DNA of 64,000 bases from a virus: positions 1-64,000 of IMG/VR virus record IMGVR_UViG_3300021424_000015; one strand, written 5' to 3'. Each line of letters starts with the position of its first letter. Position 1 is the stretch's first letter. The notes beneath the pieces were generated by a model that made no database searches, had not been told where the DNA came from, and saw nothing but the letters and a program-made list of their open reading frames with translations. A program made the translations under genes and the position numbers. This document shows, in pieces, positions 44,829-52,485 of the stretch.

Positions 44829-44957
44829 ATGTTAGAGACATGGGGCATCGGTGCTCCAATGAAAGCTGATAGGTTATGTGTGTTCTGGTCTTTTCATCGC
44901 AAGATCCGTTGGCTTGGATATGTTTTAGGACCTTGTTATGGGTTTGGTCAGGCTTAA
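44829..44957 (+). CDS. Possible 42-residue peptide inside the candidate RNA region
   Basis: ATG at 44829 has GGAG at 44815-44818, ten bases upstream. The product starts MLETWGIGAPMKADRL, is rich in Trp, Phe and Tyr, and ends GPCYGFGQA. Its codons (GGC, ATC, CGC) are unlike those of neighbouring genes. It could be a real small protein, an imported fragment, or a chance frame within a structured RNA. Confidence 0.25.
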   Translation: MLETWGIGAPMKADRLCVFWSFHRKIRWLGYVLGPCYGFGQA

Positions 44958-45019
44958 AAGCGGACCTCAGACGCAGCAACCGAGCACAAATAGAAAAGAC
45001 GTGCACACAAGGGTAAGTG

Positions 45020-45025
45020 TATAAA
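45020..45025 (+). promoter_or_regulatory. Putative -10 box (TATAAA)
   Basis: TGTATAAAATG lies 37 bases before the ATG at 45057, with TAGGAG between. It would start the dUTPase-methyltransferase-chaperonin operon. Confidence 0.45.
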
Positions 45026-45056
45026 ATGCCCATTATATTTACTTAGGAGATTTTAA

Positions 45057-45485
45057 ATGAATCCAGAAAACAAATGTGCTAAACTTTGGAATCAAGAAGT
45101 CCCTAAATTAGAACACGATCAACAATCTTTAAATAAGATTTTTGAAATGCAAAAATCTCTACAACTTCGTCTTGGTCAAGATTTTTCTAAAATGACTCTT
45201 CATGAAAAAGTATCTTTAATAAAGGACAATTGGACTTCTTTAACATCAGAATATGTTGAATTATTAGAACGTCTTCCATGGAAAGCATGGAAAAAATACT
45301 CTGATGAACAAAAAACAGATTGGATTTCCGAAGAACAAAAATTAGAAACATATTATGAAGTATGCGATATGATGCATTTTATGATAAATATTTGTTTATT
45401 AGTAGGCGTAGATGCAGATACAATGTGGAAGCTTTACTATACAAAGAATGCAGAAAATTTTGCTAGACAAGACAGAGGTTATTAA
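45057..45485 (+). CDS. dUTPase-like all-alpha NTP pyrophosphatase
   Basis: 142 residues; SD TAGGAG. All-helical with EYVELLERLPWKAWKKYS, YYEVCDMMHFMINICLLVG and the C-terminal YYTKNAENFARQDRGY, the signature of dimeric dUTPases of the all-alpha NTP-PPase superfamily. The E/D clusters in the EL.E and E..DM.HF helices would bind Mg. Its job would be to hydrolyse dUTP and keep uracil out of phage DNA. A MazG-type house-cleaning role is the main alternative. Confidence 0.75.
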   Translation: MNPENKCAKLWNQEVPKLEHDQQSLNKIFEMQKSLQLRLGQDFSKMTLHEKVSLIKDNWTSLTSEYVELLERLPWKAWKKYSDEQKTDWISEEQKLETYYEVCDMMHFMINICLLVGVDADTMWKLYYTKNAENFARQDRGY

Positions 45486-45509
45486 TTTTTACTTTATTGA
45501 GGTAAATGA

Positions 45510-46223
45510 ATGTCTTGTCTTTTTAATTCATCAATTAAAATATTTAACACAGATCCTATGGACAATTCTTCTATATGGCCTCATTCAGTTGAAATCTGCA
45601 TAACTAGAGTACCTATAAGAAAAAGAGATGGGTATTCAGTAGATTTTATGAAAAATTTAGCCAATAAATTAAAAAATTCTATGGCACCAAATGGAATAGT
45701 TTTTCTTATATGCTACGCTCCGATGGAATGTAAATTTAGACCTTTTGAAATTGGAAGCGAAATGGCAAAAGTTGGTTTTAATCATATTGATAATATTGTT
45801 ATAGAAAAAACTTGGTTACCTGGAAAAAGATCAGAAAATAATTTAGTAAATTCTCATGATTATGTTTTGTTTTTTTGTAATGGTGATGTTTGGAAGATAG
45901 ACAGATCTCCAATAAAACAATATTTAATGCTAGATGACTCAACTTCCTGTGTTGGGAATACGTGGCTGGTCGAAACAGGATCTTTAGATGAAAGTTGCTC
46001 AGATGATCTCGCTACTTTGCTAATTAGAATGTCAGATCTTCTTCCAGGCAGTTCTGTTTTTGATCCATTTATGGGCAATTCTGCAATATTAAAAGCCTGT
46101 CTTACAATGGGTCATTCTTTAATTGGATTTGAAACTGATAAAAGAAAAACAAAACAATATCAAAAAATAGTTGATGATTTTAAGAGAAAGGAACAAGATG
46201 CTATACGTGAAGTCCAAGACTAA
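45510..46223 (+). CDS. DNA N6/N4-methyltransferase-like protein with degenerate motif IV
   Basis: 237 residues; SD TTGAGG. The C-terminal part has a clear SAM-binding motif I, LLPGSSVFDPFMGNSAILKAC, followed by HSLIGFETDKRK, and the N-terminal part has the preceding strands (KNSMAPNGIVFLICYAP). The order catalytic region then motif I is beta-class. The catalytic (S/D/N)PP(Y/F/W) tetrapeptide expected after VEICI is replaced by TRVP. It may be inactive, regulatory, or use a different residue. It overlaps the chaperonin gene by 26 bases. Confidence 0.7.
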   Translation: MSCLFNSSIKIFNTDPMDNSSIWPHSVEICITRVPIRKRDGYSVDFMKNLANKLKNSMAPNGIVFLICYAPMECKFRPFEIGSEMAKVGFNHIDNIVIEKTWLPGKRSENNLVNSHDYVLFFCNGDVWKIDRSPIKQYLMLDDSTSCVGNTWLVETGSLDESCSDDLATLLIRMSDLLPGSSVFDPFMGNSAILKACLTMGHSLIGFETDKRKTKQYQKIVDDFKRKEQDAIREVQD

Positions 46224-47898
46224 GGATATTATTTCTTCATCAAATGATCTAGAAAAAATAGTTTTAGAAACTATTTCTAAAATAGCAGAAATAGCTGGAA
46301 GAACCTTAGGACCAGGAGGAAGACCAGTCTTGATTGAAAGAGAAGGTCTTCCTCCTCTAGTGACCAAGGATGGAGTAACTGTTGTTAAAGCATTAGGATT
46401 GCCTAGTGCTTCTCATAATATAGTTTTAGATACATGTAAAGAAATCTCTTTAAATACAGCAAGAGATGCGGGAGATGGTACTACAACTGCAATTGTTTTA
46501 GCTGATGCATTAGTTAAAGCTGGCAAGCAATTTATGAAAGAAAACCCTAAATATAATCCCCAGAGATTTGTAAATGAATTAAAAGAATGTTATAAAAAAG
46601 TAGTTATTCCATATTTAAAAAATGTAGCAATATCTGTTAAAGACGAAGATCTTAAAAAGGTCGCGATGATCTCTGCAAACGGAGATGATGAGATTGCAGA
46701 CGTTGTTGTTAAAGCAGTATTGGCAGCTGGAGACGATGGGACAGTCTTAATACAAGAAGATCAAGGCGGAGGGATGAGAGTAGAGACAATAGATGGATAT
46801 ATAGTAACATCTGGCCTTCGTGATGTTGGTTCTATTGGTACTTCTTTTATAAACGACAGAGCAGGACAACGAGTAAGAATGGATGAGGGTCTCGTTGTCT
46901 TGTTTGATGGAACATTAAATGACTTAGTTCTTCCTGCAGCAATTCAAACAGCTATAGAAAATGATCCATCTTATTTTGGAAGGCCAATAATAGTAATGGC
47001 TCATGGTTTTGCCGATCCTGTTATTGAGAAGTTTTTAGTTACATCAAAAGGCGGGGTTTCAGTTGTTCCCGTAATAGTTCCAAAATCTTCATTGGCAAAT
47101 TCAAGAACAATGTTTTTATTTGACATGGCAGCGTATACGTCGGCCATGGTTATGAATCCCGCAACTGCTAATTCATTTGATGTAAATAATTTTGGACACT
47201 TTACATCTGCTCGTATAAATACTTATGAAACATTTTTACAATGTGATTCTGATTCTGAACTTCTTGAAAATAGAGTAAATGAATTAAAAGCCATATTAAA
47301 TGATGCACACTCAGAGCATGATAGGTCTCATTTAAGGGCATCTATTGGCAAATTAACAGGTGGAATATCAACTGTATGGGTAGGAGGAATGACCGATGCA
47401 GAAGTTAGAGAAAGAAGAGATCGTGTTCAAGATGCTGTCGAAGCTGTTAGATCAGCCGTCGCAGAAGGAATTGTCGCTGGAGGAGCAGGTACGCATTTGG
47501 GGATTGTGGTGTGTATTTCTTCGATTAAAGATAGACCCAATTCCTGGAATGTAATGAGTCAAGCTTTGATGGCTCCATTTAAATTACTCATGCAAAATTG
47601 CGGAGAAGAAGATCAACTTGAAAAAGCTATAGAAAAAATAAAACAAAACATGGACTCTCAATGCAAGCCTTCTATTATCTTTGACGCCTCTGATCATAAA
47701 TATACAAATCCGTATTCTTCGGGGATAATAGAGCCTGCAAAAGTTCACCGTGTGGCAATTGGAAATGCTATATCTGTGGCGTCTTTGCTTACAACACTAG
47801 GTGGATTGGTAGTCTCTCCTAGAGATTATAATTTGGAAACTCAATTAGAAGTATCTAGAGCAGCTTTTAAAGACATGATTTCAGATACTGGAGAATAA
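46198..47898 (+). CDS. Group I chaperonin (GroEL-like)
   Basis: 566 residues from the ATG at 46198 (AAAGGAA upstream). Equatorial ATP-site motifs are intact: TLGPGGRPV (37-44), KDGVTV (57-62), GDGTTTA (92-98), and the GroEL-like segment AEVRERRDRVQDAVEAVRSAVAEGIVAGGAGTHL with the hydrolytic Asp in RVQDA. Length matches GroEL (about 548) but the C-terminal GGM tail is absent. Phages such as EL and OBP also carry their own chaperonin. No GroES or gp31-like co-chaperonin is visible in the window, so it may work alone or with the host GroES. Confidence 0.92.
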   Translation: MLYVKSKTKDIISSSNDLEKIVLETISKIAEIAGRTLGPGGRPVLIEREGLPPLVTKDGVTVVKALGLPSASHNIVLDTCKEISLNTARDAGDGTTTAIVLADALVKAGKQFMKENPKYNPQRFVNELKECYKKVVIPYLKNVAISVKDEDLKKVAMISANGDDEIADVVVKAVLAAGDDGTVLIQEDQGGGMRVETIDGYIVTSGLRDVGSIGTSFINDRAGQRVRMDEGLVVLFDGTLNDLVLPAAIQTAIENDPSYFGRPIIVMAHGFADPVIEKFLVTSKGGVSVVPVIVPKSSLANSRTMFLFDMAAYTSAMVMNPATANSFDVNNFGHFTSARINTYETFLQCDSDSELLENRVNELKAILNDAHSEHDRSHLRASIGKLTGGISTVWVGGMTDAEVRERRDRVQDAVEAVRSAVAEGIVAGGAGTHLGIVVCISSIKDRPNSWNVMSQALMAPFKLLMQNCGEEDQLEKAIEKIKQNMDSQCKPSIIFDASDHKYTNPYSSGIIEPAKVHRVAIGNAISVASLLTTLGGLVVSPRDYNLETQLEVSRAAFKDMISDTGE

Positions 47899-47899
47899 A

Positions 47900-48586
47900 A
47901 TGACATTAGAATTTTTAAAATATATATTATCAAATCAATACATAAGATCTGCTTTATTGGTATTTTCTGGCATCCTAATTGGATTAGCTTTTTATCCATC
48001 TAATGATAAAGTGGTTGAACTTGAATCTAAACTTTTACAAAAACAAACAGAAATAGCAAATCTTAAAATAGTAAATCAAGAAAAATTAGATGAATTAGAA
48101 TCAAAACATAGACAAATAGAAACAATGTCTCAAGAAAGAATAAGAACATTAGAATCAGAAAATCAAAAATTAATAAAGAAAAAAAGATTCAAAAAAGTAG
48201 TAACTACTTTACCAGATGGTACTAAAAAAGAAGAAATTATAATAATAACAGATGAAATTGAAATAACAGAAAAACTTAAAAAATTAGAACAAGATTTATT
48301 TGAGAAACATCAAGAAGAGGTTTTTGTTTTAAAATCAAAACATAGACAAGCTATTTCTGAATTAAATAAATCGCATAGAAAAGAACTAGAAAAAAATATA
48401 GAAGAAAAAAATAAACAAATATCATCTTCTAAAAAAATAGGTCTTGGTTTGAGATATTCTTCTGATAATGCAATTGGTGGACACGTTCATTATCATGTGC
48501 TTGGTAATATATTCATGATGTCTGGACTTGATCTTGTTGATAAAACAAAACTTAGATATTCAATAGGTGTGGGATTGAGTTTATAA
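47900..48586 (+). CDS. Membrane-anchored coiled-coil protein
   Basis: 228 residues. One N-terminal transmembrane segment (about 17-33, IRSALLVFSGILIGLAFY), then a long charged coiled coil (about 37-170), then a small beta-rich end (GLGLRYSSDNAIGG, then YSIGVGLSL). The N-in, long periplasmic coil layout resembles an inner-membrane spanin, but the C-terminal beta segment and replication-region location are unusual. No lipoprotein partner overlaps it. It overlaps the next gene by one base. Confidence 0.65.
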   Translation: MTLEFLKYILSNQYIRSALLVFSGILIGLAFYPSNDKVVELESKLLQKQTEIANLKIVNQEKLDELESKHRQIETMSQERIRTLESENQKLIKKKRFKKVVTTLPDGTKKEEIIIITDEIEITEKLKKLEQDLFEKHQEEVFVLKSKHRQAISELNKSHRKELEKNIEEKNKQISSSKKIGLGLRYSSDNAIGGHVHYHVLGNIFMMSGLDLVDKTKLRYSIGVGLSL

Positions 48587-48933
48587 TGCCTAAGTACACA
48601 TATAAATGTGATGATTGTAAAAATAAAAAACAATTATATAAAAAATCTAATGTTCTAAATATAGAATGCAACTGCGGAGGTCTTATGAACAGAGATGTTC
48701 CTATGACAACCTCTGCTTCTGTTAAAGAAAAAATAGATGATTATACAAATATATCAGTAGATCCAAATAATAAAGAAATACTTAACGAAAGATCTTTAGA
48801 GCACTTTTGGACTGTGTTGGTTCCAAGGCTATGCCAAGAGCATTCAATGGAACATTGTTTAAAAGAAGGATGGATGTATATAGACGAAAAAGGTCATGTT
48901 CAAATGCATACAAAACCTCCCCATAGGAGATGA
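48586..48933 (+). CDS. FmdB-type zinc-ribbon protein
   Basis: 115 residues, TAATG overlap with the preceding gene. Residues 1-35 are a zinc ribbon (YKCDDCKNKKQLYKK, then ECNCGG) like the FmdB family. The rest is hydrophilic with a His/Cys-containing segment (CQEHSMEHCLKEG). It ends one base before the SbcC-like gene, which suggests a role in DNA metabolism or its regulation. Confidence 0.65.
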   Translation: MPKYTYKCDDCKNKKQLYKKSNVLNIECNCGGLMNRDVPMTTSASVKEKIDDYTNISVDPNNKEILNERSLEHFWTVLVPRLCQEHSMEHCLKEGWMYIDEKGHVQMHTKPPHRR

Positions 48934-48934
48934 T

Positions 48935-50680
48935 ATGCGAATCGTTTCTATTGATATTGAAAATTTTTTAAGTATAGAAAAAGCACATATTGACTTTAAA
49001 AATAATGGAACTCTTTTAATAGAAGGATGGAATCACGATACAAATTCCGCAAATGGAGCAGGTAAGACATCTATTGTTACTGCTATATCTTTTATTTTAT
49101 ATGGCAAATCTCCTAGAATATCTGGATCTGGCTTTGTACGTAAAAACTGTAAAAATTCAACATGTAGTGCCATATTGCATAAGAAAAATGATATTTATTT
49201 TGTTAAAAGAACAAAACCAGGTAGGTTTTTTGCTACAAAAAACAATTTAGAAATATCTGAAGAAGAATTTTATAAAGATTTAATTTTAGATTATGATACT
49301 TTTTTATTGGTTCAATACTTTGCTCAAGGTCTTGGTCAACGCTTCTTAGATCTAAATGATACAGATCGTAAGGATCTTTTTATTAGGTTAACTAATTCAT
49401 ATAATTTTTCTAAAATAAAAGAAAACATAGACTTAGAGATAAAAGACTTAAATATAAAAAATAATGATCTTATTATTAAAGAGTCTTCTATATTGGCAAA
49501 AATTAATACATATAAAGAATCTGAGCAAAACATTGATGCATTATTGAAAGCACAGCAAAAAAATACGACATGCATAGATGAAACTTTGATAAAAATAAAA
49601 GATTTAGAAAAAATAAAGAAACCAGATATTTCTAAAATAATAGATCTTCAAAACAAAACTCAATTAGAAATTGATAAAATAACTCAAAACAAAGGAGCTT
49701 CTCAGCTTCTACGTAGAAAATTAAAACAAATAGAATTAGAACAACCACCAGAAGACCTGTGCGATGGTATTTGTCCATCTTGTTCGCAGGCAATAGATAT
49801 AGTTAATGGAGATTTCTACAGACACGATTCCTCGTCCTTTGAGGCAAAAATAAAATCTTGGAACTTAAATAAAAAAAATAAACTATTAGAAATGACAGAA
49901 TCTATAAAAGAATTAGAATCTTCATTAAGCAAAGAAGAAGATTATAAAAACATAATAGACAAATGCCAAGATAAGATAAAAGAATTAAAAGATAGTTATA
50001 TTAAAACAGAATCAAGACTTTTAGAATTAAAAAGTTTTATAAAATTAAAATACCAAGAACTTGAATCTATTAAGTCATCCATAGATTTTCAAAACAATTT
50101 ATTAAACAATATTACTAAAAATCAAAATATTTTATTAAAAATATCAGAAGAAAAAAATGAAACAACAAATAAAATCAATATATTACAGACAGTTTCTCAA
50201 ATAGTATCGCCAACTGGTATTCAGGCATATATACTTGATTCTGTTGTTGATACTTTTAATGATAAAATCAATTCAAATTTACAAGTTTCGTGGCCAAACT
50301 GCTCGTATGAGCTTAAAACATTTAAGGAAAACAAATCTGGCTCTGTTGTTGCAAAAATGTCGGATAATTTAACAATAAACGGCGAATCTATGTCAGTAGG
50401 TGCTCTATCAGGAGGAGAGAGAAGAAACCTAGCACTTTCTATAGATCTTGCTTTATTAGATACTTATATTTCTTATTCTGGATTAGATTTAAATCCAATA
50501 ATACTAGACGAACCATTTGATCATTTAGATTTTTCAAATAGATCAAGAATATTCGAGCTTTTGCAAGAGTCTTCAAAGAATAGACAAATAATAGTAATAG
50601 ACCATTCCTCTGAATTTAAAGCTCTTTTTGATAATATAATAACTGTTTCTAAGAAAAATGATATATCAACCCTATTGTGA
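48935..50680 (+). CDS. gp46/SbcC/Rad50-like recombination ATPase
   Basis: 581 residues from the ATG at 48935 (AGGAG at 48925-48929); an in-frame ATG at 48896 lies in the previous gene. Walker A NSANGAGKTS (38-47), long coiled coils broken by a CPSC zinc hook (280-283), ABC signature LSGGERRN (about 492) and Walker B PIILDEPFDHLD define an SMC-like Rad50/SbcC/gp46 ATPase. With the gp47/SbcD-like nuclease at 61928 it would resect DNA ends for recombination. The two partners are 11 kb apart instead of adjacent. Confidence 0.9.
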   Translation: MRIVSIDIENFLSIEKAHIDFKNNGTLLIEGWNHDTNSANGAGKTSIVTAISFILYGKSPRISGSGFVRKNCKNSTCSAILHKKNDIYFVKRTKPGRFFATKNNLEISEEEFYKDLILDYDTFLLVQYFAQGLGQRFLDLNDTDRKDLFIRLTNSYNFSKIKENIDLEIKDLNIKNNDLIIKESSILAKINTYKESEQNIDALLKAQQKNTTCIDETLIKIKDLEKIKKPDISKIIDLQNKTQLEIDKITQNKGASQLLRRKLKQIELEQPPEDLCDGICPSCSQAIDIVNGDFYRHDSSSFEAKIKSWNLNKKNKLLEMTESIKELESSLSKEEDYKNIIDKCQDKIKELKDSYIKTESRLLELKSFIKLKYQELESIKSSIDFQNNLLNNITKNQNILLKISEEKNETTNKINILQTVSQIVSPTGIQAYILDSVVDTFNDKINSNLQVSWPNCSYELKTFKENKSGSVVAKMSDNLTINGESMSVGALSGGERRNLALSIDLALLDTYISYSGLDLNPIILDEPFDHLDFSNRSRIFELLQESSKNRQIIVIDHSSEFKALFDNIITVSKKNDISTLL

Positions 50681-50686
50681 TATAAT
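50681..50686 (+). promoter_or_regulatory. Putative extended -10 box next to a start codon
   Basis: TGATATAAT ends seven bases before the ATG at 50694, so transcription would begin at or next to the start codon. No SD precedes that ATG, which would fit a leaderless mRNA. Confidence 0.4.
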
Positions 50687-50693
50687 AAACACT

Positions 50694-51122
50694 ATGAACA
50701 AGCTAGATGAAATTAAAGAAAAATTAAATTTATTAAAAGCAAACCTAATGCCAAGTCTGCGCATGCCCGGCCCTTCTATTCCAAAACCTAAAACACCATC
50801 AATGGCTGCGTCTAGTAAAAAAAATCCAATAAAAGTAGCAGAGCAAATAAAATCACCAGAGGCAAAGCAATTTGCAATGAGAAGTGCTATTGCCCAAGTA
50901 AAATCTCAAACAAATCAATTAGCATTTAAATCTGAAGATTCAAATCAAAAATTTCATGTACTTATTGATAATCAACTAGTAAATCAAGAACCTATTAGTC
51001 AAGATGAAATAAAATCTAAGTATAAACCTGAAATAGAAACAGGCAGAATACAAATTGTTCCAATCGTACAGGAACAATTAAGCATGTCTCCTAGTGGACA
51101 GTGGCGGCTTAAAAAGGTGTAA
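50694..51122 (+). CDS. Hypothetical phage protein with Pro-rich linker
   Basis: 142 residues from the ATG at 50694; an upstream in-frame ATG at 50658 overlaps the preceding gene and also lacks an SD. The short N-terminal helix (MNKLDEIKEKLNLLKANLM) is followed by a Pro-rich linker (PGPSIPKPKTPSM), helical centre (SPEAKQFAMRSAIAQVK) and C-terminal SMSPSGQWRLKK. No catalytic motif. The function is unknown; neighbours are recombination genes. Confidence 0.6.
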   Translation: MNKLDEIKEKLNLLKANLMPSLRMPGPSIPKPKTPSMAASSKKNPIKVAEQIKSPEAKQFAMRSAIAQVKSQTNQLAFKSEDSNQKFHVLIDNQLVNQEPISQDEIKSKYKPEIETGRIQIVPIVQEQLSMSPSGQWRLKKV

Positions 51123-51123
51123 T

Positions 51124-51762
51124 TTGAAAATAATATTAAGCTTTGATCCTGCAGAGTCAACTGGATTTGCTGTTGCTCATGTAGATCAAAATGTTTGTAA
51201 CATTGTAGAATATGGTTTTATCGATATAGACACCTCTTCCGTCTATATGGGAGATTGGTGCATCGATTTACAAAATAAAATAGAAGAAATATCAAATAGA
51301 ATCAAGCCAGATCAAATAGTTGTAGAGGATTATTTTTTTGGCAGTAGATTTTCTTCAGGGGCAAATGTAAACCCAGCGTATAGAGCAGCTATACATATAT
51401 GGTGTAGAAAAAAGAATCTTCATTATGAAATTTTAAACATATCTAATTGGAAAATTTTTATAGCAGGAAGAACGACTCCAACTAAAGAGCAAAAACAAAA
51501 ATGGGGAAAAGAACCTGCAAAAAAACTAATGATTGTAGAATCTCTTTGGAAGAGATGGGGAATTAGATTTCCAAATCATTCAATATCTTCAAGAACAAAT
51601 AAACCAATAATTTTTAGATATGATATAGCAGATGCTGTTTCTCAAGCAATGTATGGAGCTTTTTTATTATATAAAACAAATGTTTTTAATTGTCTAGTTG
51701 ATGTCCCACAAGATATCGAGTTTAAGAAAAATAGCAAAAGAACATACACATATATTGAATAG
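51124..51762 (+). CDS. RuvC-like Holliday junction resolvase
   Basis: 212 residues with a probable TTG start at 51124 (AAGGTG at 51114-51119); a GTG at 51094 would add ten residues. RNase H fold acidic residues are visible: Asp in LSFDPAESTG, Glu in IVVEDYFFG and Asp in FRYDIADAVSQA. This matches RuvC/Pox A22-type resolvases that cut branched DNA before packaging. Located with gp46-like and UvsW-like genes. Confidence 0.78.
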   Translation: MKIILSFDPAESTGFAVAHVDQNVCNIVEYGFIDIDTSSVYMGDWCIDLQNKIEEISNRIKPDQIVVEDYFFGSRFSSGANVNPAYRAAIHIWCRKKNLHYEILNISNWKIFIAGRTTPTKEQKQKWGKEPAKKLMIVESLWKRWGIRFPNHSISSRTNKPIIFRYDIADAVSQAMYGAFLLYKTNVFNCLVDVPQDIEFKKNSKRTYTYIE

Positions 51763-51763
51763 G

Positions 51764-51769
51764 TATAAC
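51764..51769 (+). promoter_or_regulatory. Putative -10 box with strong SD downstream
   Basis: TATAAC lies 37 bases before the ATG at 51801. Between them is AAAAGGAGGA (51783-51792), the strongest SD in the window. Confidence 0.4.
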
Positions 51770-51800
51770 AAAAATAGATCTTAAAAGGAGGATTTGTGAA

Positions 51801-52115
51801 ATGGCTAAGGAAAAGAAAATCAATTTAGGTAAAGCAGAACAGGTTCTTAGTAAAACCTTTTGTGATAATCACAAAGACGTAACCGAGGACGAGGCCGCGG
51901 ATCTTGTTGTAAAAGCAGAGATGCGAGTTAAGGCATTAAAAGAAGAACGAGACAATGATGAAAAGCTAAAAGCCGCAAAGCAAATTGTCGCAGATCTGGG
52001 CTCTGGATACAAAGCTGCTATTGATTATGAAAAGGCAAAGATAGATTTCTTGTTAGAAAGAATTAGTGAAATTCAGAATGATGAAGCAAATCCATCTTCT
52101 AGTTTAAAAGGATAA
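51801..52115 (+). CDS. Small highly expressed helical protein
   Basis: 104 residues, fully helical and charged, with KAAKQIVADLGSGYKAAIDYEKAKIDFLLERISEI near the C-terminus, a pattern I have seen in small phage proteins of unknown function. The near-perfect SD predicts high expression. No DNA-binding motif is obvious. It may bind other replication proteins or act early. Confidence 0.65.
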   Translation: MAKEKKINLGKAEQVLSKTFCDNHKDVTEDEAADLVVKAEMRVKALKEERDNDEKLKAAKQIVADLGSGYKAAIDYEKAKIDFLLERISEIQNDEANPSSSLKG

Positions 52116-52118
52116 TCT

Positions 52119-52355
52119 ATGTTTTATAGATTTTTTTTAATATATTTATTATTATTGTCTTCTAATGTTTTTGCAAAACCTGTAAAAGAAACACCAAACA
52201 ATTCCAAACCAACAGATTTACATTGCTATTATTCTTCATATAAATTAAAAAAGAATGAAGAAATGAAAGATGTAAAAGTGAAAATTTGTAGTACAGGTTC
52301 TGTTAAAACAGAAAAAAGTAAAAAATCATCACTTTCAGATAGAAAATCTAAATAG
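52119..52355 (+). CDS. Small secreted protein
   Basis: 78 residues, three bases after the preceding stop. Residues 1-19 form a Sec-type signal peptide (MFYRFFLIYLLLLSSNVFA, probable cleavage after FA). The mature part is basic with two cysteines (LHCYYSS and VKICSTG) that could form a disulphide, and a Lys/Ser-rich tail. No lipobox Cys at the cleavage site, so it is not a typical o-spanin lipoprotein. Possible roles are superinfection exclusion or envelope modification. Confidence 0.6.
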   Translation: MFYRFFLIYLLLLSSNVFAKPVKETPNNSKPTDLHCYYSSYKLKKNEEMKDVKVKICSTGSVKTEKSKKSSLSDRKSK

Positions 52356-52404
52356 TTTTTGTTTTACTTTTAAATACTTAAAAACATTTATTTGATGTAT
52401 AATG

Positions 52405-52431
52405 ACCCTGTATGTAAAATACAGGGTTTTT
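52405..52431 (+). terminator. Intrinsic terminator
   Basis: ACCCTGTAT (52405-52413), loop GTAAA, ATACAGGGT (52419-52427), then TTTTT. It ends the transcript of the small secreted protein, 50 bases after its stop. Confidence 0.92.
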
Positions 52432-52445
52432 AATTTTGTTTATTA

Positions 52446-52460
52446 TATAATAAATATAAT
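52446..52460 (+). promoter_or_regulatory. Two overlapping candidate -10 boxes
   Basis: TATAAT at 52446-52451 and again at 52455-52460, just after the terminator and before the ATG at 52486 with AAGGAAA as SD. One of them should start the phosphoesterase-polymerase transcript. Confidence 0.5.
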
Positions 52461-52485
52461 ATTGTATGTTATTAAGGAAAAATAA

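Larger units (their letters stand above)
44773..45056 (+). ncRNA. Possible structured non-coding RNA or foreign insert
   Basis: 284 bases between helicase and dUTPase-like genes with no long gene on the plus strand. G+C is about 46% at 44781-45000 against about 30% around it, the usual mark of a structured RNA in an A+T-rich genome. Visible stems: GGGGCA-TCGG-TGCTCC at about 44842-44857, and a long-range pair CGTCTT (44809-44814) with AAGACG (44996-45001) that would enclose the region. No known RNA family is recognised. A 42-codon frame at 44829-44957 with GGAG upstream is an alternative reading. Confidence 0.4.

Noticed and set aside
44930-44990. SRP (4.5S-like) RNA
   Set aside because: GGTCAGG and GCAGC fragments occur, but the GGAAG tetraloop region and symmetric loop of SRP domain IV are absent.
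44779-45033. 84-codon minus-strand frame in the candidate RNA region
   Set aside because: It runs through the promoter and SD of the next gene, has no SD of its own, and its sequence is not protein-like.
52398-52403. TATAAT as a promoter
   Set aside because: The start site would fall inside the terminator stem at 52405-52427, so it is probably part of A+T-rich flanking sequence.
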